Source: Gilliamella sp. wkB171 (GTDB taxonomy: Bacteria > Pseudomonadota > Gammaproteobacteria > Enterobacterales > Orbaceae). Taken from it: 64,000 nucleotides of DNA. This document shows, in pieces, positions 28,096 to 38,500 of the stretch (positions are counted from its first letter, which is position 1; each line of letters begins with the position of its first letter). The stretch covers positions 1 to 64,000 of the forward strand of contig NZ_LYST01000008.1 of the NCBI RefSeq assembly GCF_001693755.1, written 5' to 3'. The translations under genes were made by a program, and so were the position numbers. The notes under the pieces were generated by a model. The model made no database searches. It was not told the origin of the DNA and saw nothing but the letters and a program-made list of their open reading frames with translations.

Positions 28096-29556
28096 ATGAA
28101 TACAATAAATAAGCCGCCAGTAAAATGGTTACCTTTGATAATTATTGCTGCGCTATCAGCAGTATTATGGTTATTGGTATCCCCCCCGCAAGGTATTAGT
28201 ATAGAAGGGTGGCGAACAAGTATTATTTTTGTCGCAACCATTGCCTGTATTGTTGCTGAAATTATGCCTATAGGTGCCATTGGTTTATTGGCCATTACGG
28301 TTTTTGCAGTATTAAGACCTTCAGGGGCTATGTCTGCGGCAGAATCGATAAAAATATCGTTAAGTGAATTAAATAGTAGCCTAATTTGGCTTATTGTTAT
28401 TGCTTTTATGATTGCGCGTGGATTTATTAAAACTGGACTGAGTAGACGCATTGCTTACTATCTTGTTAAAATTTTAGGTAAAAATACACTTGGTTTAGCG
28501 TATGGTTTATCGGTAACAGATATGGCTTTAGCGCCGGCTATTCCAAGTACGACGGCTAGAGCAGGAGGCGTTATATATCCAATAGCTGAAGCATTGGCAA
28601 TTAATTTTAATTCTAACCCAAAAGATGAATCAAGAAACCGCATTGGTACTTTTTTGATGTTAACTATTAGCCATGTTAACGACATCACTTCTGCTATGTT
28701 TTTAACAGCTTTTACGGGAAATTTGTTGGCAGCTAAATTAGTGACAACGTCACTAGGTATCACTTTAGGATGGGGACAATGGTTTGTAGCCGCGATTGTA
28801 CCTTGTTTAGTTTCGTTTATTGTTATTCCATTAGTTATCTATTTTTTAACTAACCCTGAACTGAAAAAAACGCCAGAGGCGCCAACCTTAGCTGTTGAAG
28901 AACTAAAAAAAATGGGTGCGGTTTCAAAAAAAGAAATTATCATGGGCTGTACTGTTATATTACTATTATGCCTTTGGATTTTTGGCAGTAATTTTGGTAT
29001 TGATTCAACAACGACTGCATTTATCGGCTTGTCTATTTTGATTTTATCCGGTGTACTTAGTTGGGATGATATAAAAGGAGAGAAAGCAGCATGGGATACT
29101 TTAATTTGGTTTGCGGCATTATTGATGATGGCCGGCCAAGTTAATAAACTTGGTGTAACTAAGTGGTTAGGTGACACCATTGGTAATGCAGTAAAAGGTC
29201 ATTTAGGTGATAGTAGCTGGGTATTTGTGATAATCATTTTATGTGTGGCTTATGTTTATTTACACTACTTTTTTGCAAGTGGAAATGCACATATTGCAGC
29301 CTTATTCCCTGTTTTTCTATCGGTTGCTATTGCACTGGGCGTACCACAAATGATAGCTATTTTTGCTCTTGTGATTTGTACTAATTACTTTGGTTCAATC
29401 ACACAATTTGCAAATGCTAGAAATCCATTACTCTTTGCTGAAGGTTTTGTCCCAGTAAAAACATGGTGGAAAGTTGGCTTTATATGTAGTGTTGTGAATT
29501 TAATTATTGTCTTTACCATTGGTATTTTATGGTGGAAGATAATTGGATTAGGTTAA
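28096..29556 (+). CDS. DASS-family dicarboxylate transporter (CitT/TtdT-like)
   Basis: 486-residue inner-membrane carrier with about 12 hydrophobic segments, of the divalent anion:Na+ symporter family. Typical blocks are LSELNSSLIWLIVIAFMIARGFIKTGLSRRIAYYLV near 80-125, ALAPAIPSTTARAGGVIYPI (SNT-like substrate loop region), and FGSITQFANARNPLLF near 430. CitT and TtdT homologues exchange succinate for citrate, tartrate or fumarate under anaerobiosis. AAAAAGGAAAAA lies about 8 nt before the ATG. Placement after the fumarate reductase candidate and apbE suggests it imports the electron acceptor and exports succinate (inference). Confidence 0.87.
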   Translation: MNTINKPPVKWLPLIIIAALSAVLWLLVSPPQGISIEGWRTSIIFVATIACIVAEIMPIGAIGLLAITVFAVLRPSGAMSAAESIKISLSELNSSLIWLIVIAFMIARGFIKTGLSRRIAYYLVKILGKNTLGLAYGLSVTDMALAPAIPSTTARAGGVIYPIAEALAINFNSNPKDESRNRIGTFLMLTISHVNDITSAMFLTAFTGNLLAAKLVTTSLGITLGWGQWFVAAIVPCLVSFIVIPLVIYFLTNPELKKTPEAPTLAVEELKKMGAVSKKEIIMGCTVILLLCLWIFGSNFGIDSTTTAFIGLSILILSGVLSWDDIKGEKAAWDTLIWFAALLMMAGQVNKLGVTKWLGDTIGNAVKGHLGDSSWVFVIIILCVAYVYLHYFFASGNAHIAALFPVFLSVAIALGVPQMIAIFALVICTNYFGSITQFANARNPLLFAEGFVPVKTWWKVGFICSVVNLIIVFTIGILWWKIIGLG

Positions 29557-29569
29557 TCACGTTATATTG

Positions 29570-29595
29570 TTACCGCCAGTCATATCTGGCGGTAA
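29570..29595 (+). terminator. Hairpin between the DASS gene and ppx
   Basis: A perfect 10-bp GC-rich stem TTACCGCCAG / CTGGCGGTAA with a 6-nt loop, 13 nt after the DASS stop. A T-rich run begins about 10 nt later on the + strand. It lies between convergent genes and may serve both directions. Confidence 0.55.
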
Positions 29596-29612
29596 GTAAC
29601 AGGGTTTATTTT

Positions 29613-31136
29613 TTAAAACGTTTCAATAGATAAATGCCAATCATTAACCGATTTCCAATATTTTTGCTCTTGTTCTAAATCAAGTAATATAAGCTTATTA
29701 TTTTCAATGAATTGTTGATCAACTTCTAAGATGATATGGGTTAGCTTATCTTTTATAAGCTTTAAACGAAAAGCCTCTACATTAAGATCATTATTGCGTT
29801 GATTATTAATTAGAATCGAAAGTCTTAAAATTTGTAACAATGATACAATATGTTTATATTCAAAAAGGCTAAAATAAGGTAAATCATCAATATTAATTGA
29901 CTTTCTGTGGTAGCGCACCAGCGTCGATAATAGTAATTGCTGTTCTTCATTAAATCCAGGTAGATTGCTATTTTGCAGTATATAACTTGAATGTTTATGG
30001 ATCGAAGAGAAATTAATTTTTAATCCAACTTCGTGCAACTGTGCCGCCCAATATAAAATTGCTTCAACATTGGTAGGTATAGTCATTAAGGCTTGCTTTT
30101 TCCATTGTGAAAACAGATGTTTTGACGTTTTTACAATTTGTTTTGCATGACGCTCATCAATATTATAGTGTTGCGATAGTGATTCTGCTGTCGTTTCTCT
30201 AATATCACGATAATTGGGGCCATCAATTAGCTCATATAAAACACCTTCACGTAGTGCAAAAGGACAATAGTGCAATGCTTGTAATTCTAGCGCATCAAAA
30301 ATACCGCTAAATATTGCTAAACCACTGACAAACACTTTTTTTCGTTCATCTGAAAGGGAAGGAAAATCGATATCTTGAAAAGATTTAAATTCTAGGACAT
30401 AGCTAACTAAGTCGTCCAAACGTTTTGGTGTGATAATTCCGTCGCTAACACCAATATCAAGTAATATTTTATATATGCTTTTAATTGTACCTGATGTACC
30501 AAAAGCGACACTGATATTTTGTTTTTTTATCGTATTTATAATATTTTCAATTTGCTGCGTTGCTGCGAGTTTTGCTCGTTGAAATGAAGTTTTATCAATT
30601 ATCTTATCTGGAAAAAATTGTTTAGTATAAGTAACACATCCCATAGGACGACTGGCTACTATCGAGGGTTTTAGATCATTGCCTTTACCAATAGCGATCT
30701 CTGTCGATCCTCCACCAATATCAATAACAAATTTAGTATCAAATTCAGAGGTAGATTCAGAGCTCATGGCGCCTAAATAAATCAAACGCGCTTCTTCTTG
30801 ACCAGAGATAATTTCAACAGGATAGGGTAAAACTTTGGCTGCCGCAGTTAAAAACTTTTGTCTATTTTTAGCAATACGTAACGTATGTGTGGCAACAATT
30901 CTCACGTTTTCAACGGGAAAACCATTTAACCGTTCTGCAAATAAAGCAAGGCATTCCACACCACGACTAATACTTGATTCACTTAGCTCATTTTTATCAT
31001 TTAAGCCTGTCGCTAAATGAATATTTTTTTTATTTTTATAAATAATTTGAGTAGCACCATCAATACAGCGCGCAATAACCATATGAAAACTATTTGACCC
31101 CAGGTCAAGAACCGCATATTCATTGAATTTATTCAC
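29613..31136 (-). CDS. ppx: Exopolyphosphatase
   Basis: Releases phosphate processively from polyphosphate ends. The 507-residue Ppx/GppA protein has the actin-like ATPase-fold motifs AVLDLGSNSFHMV (residues 8-20), FVIDIGGGSTEIAI (about 137-150) and FGTSGTIKS. Full-length HD-like C-terminal helices with LHEVGLKINFSSIHKHSSYI favour Ppx over the shorter actinobacterial form. It begins 12 nt after ppk, as in E. coli, so one operon controls polyphosphate synthesis and breakdown. Confidence 0.93.
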   Translation of the reverse strand: MNKFNEYAVLDLGSNSFHMVIARCIDGATQIIYKNKKNIHLATGLNDKNELSESSISRGVECLALFAERLNGFPVENVRIVATHTLRIAKNRQKFLTAAAKVLPYPVEIISGQEEARLIYLGAMSSESTSEFDTKFVIDIGGGSTEIAIGKGNDLKPSIVASRPMGCVTYTKQFFPDKIIDKTSFQRAKLAATQQIENIINTIKKQNISVAFGTSGTIKSIYKILLDIGVSDGIITPKRLDDLVSYVLEFKSFQDIDFPSLSDERKKVFVSGLAIFSGIFDALELQALHYCPFALREGVLYELIDGPNYRDIRETTAESLSQHYNIDERHAKQIVKTSKHLFSQWKKQALMTIPTNVEAILYWAAQLHEVGLKINFSSIHKHSSYILQNSNLPGFNEEQQLLLSTLVRYHRKSINIDDLPYFSLFEYKHIVSLLQILRLSILINNQRNNDLNVEAFRLKLIKDKLTHIILEVDQQFIENNKLILLDLEQEQKYWKSVNDWHLSIETF

Positions 31137-31148
31137 TGTTTGAATTCC

Positions 31149-33206
31149 TTATTCATGTGTTTCTAATTGTTTTAAATAATCATAAATTGCATGTTGAGCT
31201 CTAATTTTTTTCTTATTGCCTCGTTGTACATAATTATTCATATTATCTTTATCAATTACACGGGCTTTAACATTATCATTACATTGAATATTAAAAATAT
31301 CGTGGATAGTTGATCTTAAAATCGGATCGAAAATTTTAACGCCGACTTCTATACGGTTATCCAGATTTCTTGGCATCCAGTCAGCAGAAGAGATGAATGT
31401 ATCTTTTTTACCCTCATTTTCAAAGATATAAACCCGAGCATGTTCTAAAAACTGATCCACAATACTTGTTACATAAATATTTTCACTGAGATTTGCAATT
31501 TGTGGAACTAAAACGCAAGTTCCACGTACGATCATCCTAATTTTGACTCCCGCACATGAAGCACGGTAAAGTGCATCGATCATCTCTTTATCGGTTATTG
31601 CATTAAGTTTTAGATAAATAGCAGCATTTTTTCCTGATTTTGCATGATTGATTTCTCGTTCAATAAATTCATGGAATCGCAAGCGTGTGTTTTGAGGCGA
31701 AACAAGCAGATAATTGAAAGAGACGGGTTTAAATGGATTTTCAATAAAATTGAAAACTTTTCTCACTTCATCTGTTATAGCGGGATCGGCGGTAAGTAGT
31801 GAAAAATCAGTATAAATTCTAGCCGTTCTTTCATTAAAATTACCAGAGCCAATATGGGCATATCGAACAATTTCGTCATTTTCTTTACGATCAATTAAAA
31901 ATAATTTCGCATGAATTTTTAATTTTGGTTGTGAATAAATAACTTTAATTCCACTACTAATTAATCTTTTAGCCCATTTAATGTTTGCTTCTTCATCAAA
32001 ACGTGCTTGTAACTCAACAACTACTGTGACTTTCTTACCATTGTTAGCTGCATTAATTGCTGCATGAATAAAACGAGAATCTTTCGCTACGCGATAAATA
32101 TTCATTCGAATATGTGTTACTGCTGGATCAAAAGAAGCTTGACGCATAATTTCAAGTACATGGCCAAATGAATAATAAGGGTAGTAAAGTAGAACATCGC
32201 GGTCTTTGATAGCAGCAAAAGCATTTCTGAATTTTTTAAATCGATTATATGCAAGGCTTGGCAATCGTTTATTCAACAAATTTTTTACGCCAAGATCTGG
32301 AAATTTGACTAAATCCTTAAAATTAGGGTAACGTCCACCAGGCATTGCATCTTGTTCAGTTAATCTTAATTTATTTATCAATAATTCAAATAGTGCTTTA
32401 GGCATGTCTTTTTGATAAGTAAATCGCACTGGTTGAGCGGTTAAACGTTGCTTTAATCCTTGTGACATGAGCTCAAGTAAGCTATCTAATTCAGTATTCA
32501 ATTCATACTCGGCATCACGATTAATATTGATTGAGTAAGCATTAAGTTCCTTGGCATCAAAAAATACTTTAAAAATTTCAGATAAGCAATAACGTAAAAT
32601 GTTATCTAAAAATATGATTGATTTATTTTTGGTTGAAACTTCGGACGGAAGTAAAACAAAACGTGACACATTGTCTGTCGGTAATTCGAGTAACGCATAA
32701 CTTATGCTAGTTTCACAAATAATTTCAACCGCTAAATAAGCATGATCGTCTTTTAAAAATTGAATTAATTCAGTATGACTATCTAACAAAATTGGCGTAA
32801 TGTACTGACGTAAATTCTGTTTATAATAATTTTTTATCCAATTTTCTTGATATGAGGTTAATTGCCTTTCATTAATCAAAAAGATCTGATTTCTTGCCAT
32901 TTCAAGTAATAATTCATTATAGAGCTGATCGAACTGTTGTTCTAATTGAATCACTTTTTGATTAACTTGTCGTAACAACTGTTTTGCGTTGGATGAGGTT
33001 TGGGCTTGTTCTTGTTCAATTAACACATATTTTTTTAAATTAGCAAATTGTACTTTATAAAATTCATCAAGATTACTCGAATATATGCCTAAAAATCGAA
33101 TTCTTTCAATCAGGGGATTGTTTTTATCCGCTGCTTCTTGTAAGACTCGTTGATTAAAGGATAACCAACTCAGTTCTTTAGGTGTATATACTTTCTCTTC
33201 TGGCAT
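31149..33206 (-). CDS. ppk: Polyphosphate kinase 1
   Basis: Builds polyphosphate from ATP via a phosphohistidine intermediate. The 685-residue protein has the N-terminal [14 protein letters not shown], the head domain, and two phospholipase D-like catalytic domains. The autophosphorylated His lies in [11 protein letters not shown], and the second block is [11 protein letters not shown] with preceding SSADWMPRN. It is the first gene of the ppk-ppx operon. Confidence 0.96.
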   Translation of the reverse strand: MPEEKVYTPKELSWLSFNQRVLQEAADKNNPLIERIRFLGIYSSNLDEFYKVQFANLKKYVLIEQEQAQTSSNAKQLLRQVNQKVIQLEQQFDQLYNELLLEMARNQIFLINERQLTSYQENWIKNYYKQNLRQYITPILLDSHTELIQFLKDDHAYLAVEIICETSISYALLELPTDNVSRFVLLPSEVSTKNKSIIFLDNILRYCLSEIFKVFFDAKELNAYSININRDAEYELNTELDSLLELMSQGLKQRLTAQPVRFTYQKDMPKALFELLINKLRLTEQDAMPGGRYPNFKDLVKFPDLGVKNLLNKRLPSLAYNRFKKFRNAFAAIKDRDVLLYYPYYSFGHVLEIMRQASFDPAVTHIRMNIYRVAKDSRFIHAAINAANNGKKVTVVVELQARFDEEANIKWAKRLISSGIKVIYSQPKLKIHAKLFLIDRKENDEIVRYAHIGSGNFNERTARIYTDFSLLTADPAITDEVRKVFNFIENPFKPVSFNYLLVSPQNTRLRFHEFIEREINHAKSGKNAAIYLKLNAITDKEMIDALYRASCAGVKIRMIVRGTCVLVPQIANLSENIYVTSIVDQFLEHARVYIFENEGKKDTFISSADWMPRNLDNRIEVGVKIFDPILRSTIHDIFNIQCNDNVKARVIDKDNMNNYVQRGNKKKIRAQHAIYDYLKQLETHE

Positions 33207-33262
33207 TTTTTATCTCTTACAATTTATTAATTTTAATGATAACAGGATAACTTAAGATAAAA

Positions 33263-33289
33263 AAAAAGCTAGCATCTAGCTAGCTTTTT
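33263..33289 (-). terminator. Terminator of pykF
   Basis: An 11-bp stem AAAAAGCTAGC / GCTAGCTTTTT with a 5-nt loop. On the minus strand it is followed by a long T run, 29 nt beyond the pykF stop. Confidence 0.85.
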
Positions 33290-33317
33290 ATAATTAAGTT
33301 GATAACCTTTAAGTGGA

Positions 33318-34730
33318 TTAAATACGATGTACAGAAGTCGTATTAGTTGTTCCACTTGGTACCAATGCACCTGATACCATGACAATAGTATCACCTTGCT
33401 GTAAACCGCAAACTTTTACTGCCATTTCTTTACCTAAACGGTAGAAATCATCAGTAGAATTAATTGTATCAATTAAGATTGGTTCAACACCTTTCGATAG
33501 GGCTAATTGATTCACTGTTTTTTGGCTAGAAGACAGTGCTAAAATACGTGCTCTAGGGAAATAATGACGAACTTCACGTGCTGATTTACCACTACGTGTT
33601 GCCACAACGATTAATGGTACATTTAGACGCTCTGCAATTTCAACCGCACCACAACATACAGCTGCTGTAATACGTAATTTTTCTTCTTTAGCAGTTAATT
33701 CTAACGAAGCAGGAATCGTGCCATCGGTACGTTTACAAATAGTTGCCATGACGTTGACGGTTTCTAATGGGTATTTACCTTTAGCACTTTCACCAGATAG
33801 CATTACCGCATCAGTTCCATCAATAATTGCATTTGCGACATCACCCGCTTCAGCACGAGTAGGGCGAGGATTTTTGATCATTGAATCAAGCATTTGTGTT
33901 GCAGTGATTACAGGTTTTGATGCTCTATTACATTTTTTAATCATCATTTTTTGGGCGAAAATAACTTCTTCAACAGCGATTTCAACACCTAAGTCACCAC
34001 GTGCAACCATGATACCATCGGAAGCTTCTAAAATTTCATCAAAATTATCTAACCCTTCTTGGTTTTCAATTTTAGAGATAATTTTAATATCTTCTCCACC
34101 ATGAGTTTTTAAGTGAGCTCTAATATCTTCTACATCAGAACGCTTACGAATGAATGAAGCTGCAATAAAGTCAACACCTTGCTCACAACCAAAAATAAGG
34201 TCATTTTTGTCTTTTTCGGCTAGAGCAGGTAATTTAATAGAAACGCCTGGTAAATTAATACCTTTGTTTTCACCTAAATCACCATTATTCAAAACAGTAC
34301 AAATAACTTCGTTTCCTTTAATTTCTTTTACATCCATGGCAATTAAGCCATCATCGACTAAAACGCGATTACCTGGTTTCAAGTCATGTGCAAAGCCTTT
34401 ATAAGTTACGGCTACACGCTCTGCATTACCAATGACGGTCTCATCAGTGGTGAAGGTAAAAGTTTGACCCGCCACAAGTGAAACATCATTACCACCTTCT
34501 AATTTAATGGTACGAATTTCTGGACCTTTGGTATCTAGCATGATAGCGGCTTTTAAACCTGTTTCTTGCATTACTTCTCGTAAATTTTTGATTCGATTAC
34601 CATGCTCTTCATAATCACCATGAGAGAAGTTTAAACGCATAACATTCATGCCTGCTTTTAATAATTTTGCTAACATCTCTTTTGATTCAGATTTAGGACC
34701 AATGGTGCAAACAATTTTTGTCTTTTTCAT
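33318..34730 (-). CDS. pykF: Pyruvate kinase I
   Basis: Makes pyruvate and ATP from phosphoenolpyruvate. It is exactly 470 residues, as is E. coli PykF, starting [14 protein letters not shown]. Visible are [23 protein letters not shown], the catalytic-Lys block [44 protein letters not shown] and the C-terminal effector region ending [12 protein letters not shown]. It is monocistronic. A long leader (see the hairpin at 34798-34817) precedes it, where E. coli has lpp. Confidence 0.97.
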   Translation of the reverse strand: MKKTKIVCTIGPKSESKEMLAKLLKAGMNVMRLNFSHGDYEEHGNRIKNLREVMQETGLKAAIMLDTKGPEIRTIKLEGGNDVSLVAGQTFTFTTDETVIGNAERVAVTYKGFAHDLKPGNRVLVDDGLIAMDVKEIKGNEVICTVLNNGDLGENKGINLPGVSIKLPALAEKDKNDLIFGCEQGVDFIAASFIRKRSDVEDIRAHLKTHGGEDIKIISKIENQEGLDNFDEILEASDGIMVARGDLGVEIAVEEVIFAQKMMIKKCNRASKPVITATQMLDSMIKNPRPTRAEAGDVANAIIDGTDAVMLSGESAKGKYPLETVNVMATICKRTDGTIPASLELTAKEEKLRITAAVCCGAVEIAERLNVPLIVVATRSGKSAREVRHYFPRARILALSSSQKTVNQLALSKGVEPILIDTINSTDDFYRLGKEMAVKVCGLQQGDTIVMVSGALVPSGTTNTTSVHRI

Positions 34731-34797
34731 AATATTATCTACTAGTTGTTAAGGTTGAAGTTAAAATTTTAAATAAACTGTTTTTAAACAAAAAAAA

Positions 34798-34817
34798 ATC
34801 AATGTCAGTACATTGAT
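34798..34817 (-). terminator. Intrinsic terminator upstream of pykF
   Basis: An 8-bp stem ATCAATGT / ACATTGAT with a 4-nt loop. On the minus strand it is followed by eight more T residues. It lies 67 nt upstream of pykF and about 250 nt after the META-domain lipoprotein stop. A TATAAT (34931-34936, minus) upstream would put it within the pykF leader or make it the 3' end of a small RNA. Confidence 0.65.
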
Positions 34818-34930
34818 GGGAATGATAGGTAAAGGGAAATGGGTAACTGCAATATGGTTACTCAATTTAAATAAATTATTTGAAGAATTGATTATTTTCA
34901 TCAAAGTGTGACCCTTAAAAAACTGTGGTC

Positions 34931-34936
34931 ATTATA
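34931..34936 (-). promoter_or_regulatory. Candidate -10 element upstream of pykF
   Basis: A perfect TATAAT on the minus strand, with only a poor -35 (TTTATT) 17 nt upstream. A start near 34924 would give a pykF leader of about 195 nt containing the terminator at 34798-34817. Confidence 0.4.
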
Positions 34937-35065
34937 TTCTTAACTATCGTTAAAATAAAGCTTTTTATCGTGATATGTGTCTTATCTTTGTACAACTTAG
35001 TTACCTTAAAACATCATGTAAAATTAAATAGGTCAAGTGTTTTAAGGTAAACTAAAGGGGTTGTG

Positions 35066-35485
35066 TCACATCAATTCTTTGACTTGATAGATAAGTTCGT
35101 TATCTTTATTTTTCAAAATAAGTTGATTATTTGTCAATTCAACTTTCGCACCATTAGTAATTAGTTGATCTATCACAATATCCAACTTATCTAGTTGGTC
35201 ATCATTACAAAGCATTTTTGTCATAGCAACGCCAACACCTTTAATTTCATCATTTTTTAACGTAACCTGACCAGAAAATTGGTTGCACATTTTCCCTGTT
35301 ATCGTCATCTTTTCACCAAATTCTAAGTCGGCTTGTTTATCTAAAGCAACATCTTGACCATTAGCTTTAATCAACACAAAATGATGATGCATTAAATCTG
35401 TATCTTTAATTTTGCCTGACTCCCCACATCCAGATAAAGTAAACAAAGCTGTGAGCAAAGAGAGATAGCCAATCGTTTTTTTCAT
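35066..35485 (-). CDS. META-domain lipoprotein (HslJ-like)
   Basis: 139-residue probable lipoprotein: MKKTIGYLSLLTALFTLSGC gives a lipobox with Cys at 20. The mature part is a META/HslJ-type beta domain, with HHFVLIKANGQDVAL, the central EKMTITGKMCNQFSGQV, and VAMTKMLC matching the family pattern (GCN.F.G... and ..T.M.C). HslJ-like proteins are linked to heat and novobiocin resistance in E. coli, but the mechanism is unclear. The frame is open to 35527, but the ATG at 35485 has TAGGAG 6 nt upstream and begins the signal peptide. It is divergent from hrpA. Confidence 0.82.
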   Translation of the reverse strand: MKKTIGYLSLLTALFTLSGCGESGKIKDTDLMHHHFVLIKANGQDVALDKQADLEFGEKMTITGKMCNQFSGQVTLKNDEIKGVGVAMTKMLCNDDQLDKLDIVIDQLITNGAKVELTNNQLILKNKDNELIYQVKELM

Positions 35486-35559
35486 ACCAACTCCTAATAA
35501 TAAGTAAATTTTGCTATAATGACACAATTATAATTGTTTACTAATATACTTGACACTTT

Positions 35560-38500
35560 ATGTTATCTCAACAACAATTCAAACTTCTAGAATCAACGAC
35601 TTTAAGTGATAAACAAAAAATAATAAAACTGTCACGCACCAAAGCTGATTCATTAAAAATTGATGCTGCTATTTTGCAAGCTGTTGATCATTACCAAACT
35701 AAATTGCAATCTTTGCCCAAGCAAATTAGTTATCCTCAACATTTACCTGTTGTTGAAAAAAAACAGGCAATTTATCAAGCTATAAAAAATCATCAAGTTG
35801 TAATTATTGCAGGTGAAACAGGATCAGGTAAAACCACACAAATTCCAAAAATTTGCTTAGAGCTTGGTTTAGGTGTCAAGGGGTTTATTGGACATACTCA
35901 ACCTAGACGATTAGCTGCTCGTTCAGTTGCTAATCGTATTGCGGAAGAGTTAAACACTGAAATAGGGCAATTAGTCGGCTATAAAGTTAGATTCTCAGAT
36001 CATGTTAGTGATAATACTTTAATCAAATTAATGACTGATGGTATTTTGCTGGCCGAAATACAACAAGATAAATTACTATTAAACTATGACACCATTATTA
36101 TTGATGAAGCACATGAACGCAGTTTAAATATCGATTTTATTCTTGGCTATTTAAAACAATTATTACCTAAACGCCCTGACTTAAAAGTCATTATTACTTC
36201 TGCAACGATAGATGTTGAGCGATTTTCTCAGCATTTTAATTGTGCACCAATTATTGAAGTATCAGGAAGAACATATCCTGTTGAGGTGAGATATCGTCCT
36301 CAAGTAGCAAGTCGTGATTCAGATAATGACAACGAAAGTAGTAGTGATTTTCAACCTATCGTTGATGCAATTGATGAGCTGTCTGCTGAAAGTCATGGCG
36401 ATATTTTGGTGTTTTTAACAGGTGAACGTGAGATTCGTGATCTTGCCGATACGTTAAATAAACTTAATTTACGTCATACTGATATATTACCGTTGTATGC
36501 TAGGTTATCTGCTTCTGAACAAAATCGTATTTTCCAATCGCATACTAAGCGACGCATTATTCTTTCAACCAATGTGGCTGAAACATCATTAACTTTACCT
36601 GGAATTAAGTATGTTATCGATCCGGGTTTAGCAAGAATAAGCCGTTATAGTTATAGAACTAAAGTTCAACGCTTACCTATCGAGCCGATTTCGCAAGCAT
36701 CCGCTAATCAACGAAAAGGGCGTTGTGGTCGTACCTCTGATGGGATATGTATTCGTTTATATGATGAACAAGATTTTTTATCACGCCCAGAATTTACCGA
36801 ACCAGAAATTTTGCGTACTAATCTGGCCTCTGTTATTTTGCAAATGACGTCCTTAGGATTGGGTGATATCGCTGCCTTTCCATTTGTTCAAGCACCGGAC
36901 TCTAAATATATTCGTGATGGGATTCGATTATTAGAGGAACTCGGTGCAATCGAGGCTCATCATCATCAATATCGTTTGACCGAAATAGGAAAAATGTTGG
37001 CACAACTGCCAATTGATCCAAGATTAGCAAGAATGTTGGTTGAAGCAAGACGATTTGGTTGCATTAAAGAAATAATGATTATTACTGCTGCCTTATCTAT
37101 TCAAGATCCGAGAGAGCGACCTTTAGATAAACAGCAAGCGTCCGATGAGAAACATAGACGTTTTATCGATAAGCAATCGGATTTTATTTCTTTCATTAAT
37201 TTATGGCATTATATTGATGAACAGCAAAATCAACTTTCAGGGAATCAATTTCGACGCTTGTGTCAAAAAGAGTATTTAAATTACCTTCGTATTCGAGAAT
37301 GGCAAGATGTCTATACTCAAATTAGACAAACAATCAAGCAATTAGCTTTTCCAATAAATAGTCAACCTGCTGATTATCGTTCTGTACATCTAGCATTATT
37401 AAGCGGCTTACTATCACATATTGGTATGAAAGAACTGGAAAAGCACGAATATATAGGTGCTCGTAATATTAAATTTGCTTTGTTTCCTAATTCAACATTA
37501 TTTAAAAATCAGCCTAAGTGGTGTATTGCAAGCGAACTTGTCGAAACCAGTCGTTTGTGGGGTAGGATAGTGGCAAAAATCGATGTTGAATGGATCGAGC
37601 CTTTAGCTAAACATTTGCTTAAGTATAGCTATAGTGAGCCTAGATGGTCGAAAAAACAAGGGGTTGCTATAGCTAATGAAAAGGCAACATTATTTGGTTT
37701 GCCAATTGTAATCAATAGAGTCATCAACTATAGCAAAATCGATCCTGATTTAAGCCGAACTTTATTTATTAGGCATGCACTGGTAGAAGGCGATTGGCAA
37801 ACAAGTTATCGATTTTTTATACAAAACCAAAAGCTGATCAAAGAAGTCGAAGATTTAGAACATAAGTCACGTCGTCAAGATATTTTAATTGATGATCAAG
37901 AATTATTTGATTTTTATAATCATAGAATTGATCAATCTGTTATTTCGGCCAAGCATTTTGATTCATGGTGGAAACAAAAACAAAAGTCAGATCCGGATTT
38001 GCTGAATTTTGAAAAAAATATGTTGATCAATCATAGTGCTCAACAAGTTAACCTTAATGAGTTTCCTGATTTTTGGCAACAGGGCAACTTCAAATTACCA
38101 TTAAGTTATCATTTTGATATTGGTAACAAACGTGACGGTGTCACAGTTAAAATTCCTATCGATGCACTTAATCAAATTAAAAATAGAGGATTTGAATGGC
38201 AAGTGCCAGGGTTTAGGAAAGAATTGGTTATAGCATTAATCAAGTCATTACCCAAATCACTACGTAAAAGTCTGGTTCCCGCACCAAATTATGCCGAAGC
38301 GTTCTTAAGTAGGGTCAGTTCAACTGATATTCCTTTATTAGAAAGTTTACAAAATGAATTTAAAAAAATGACAGGTGTAACAATACTCAATGAAGACTGG
38401 CAGTTAAATCAAGTTCCTGATTATTTAAAAATGACTTTTGCTATTATTGATATCAATAATAAAGAATTAGCAACAGGTAAAGATTTGGTTCACCTTAAAG

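Noticed and set aside
35066-35527. Longer form of the META lipoprotein starting at 35527
   Set aside because: The extra 14 residues would spoil the signal peptide; the ATG at 35485 has TAGGAG at ideal spacing.
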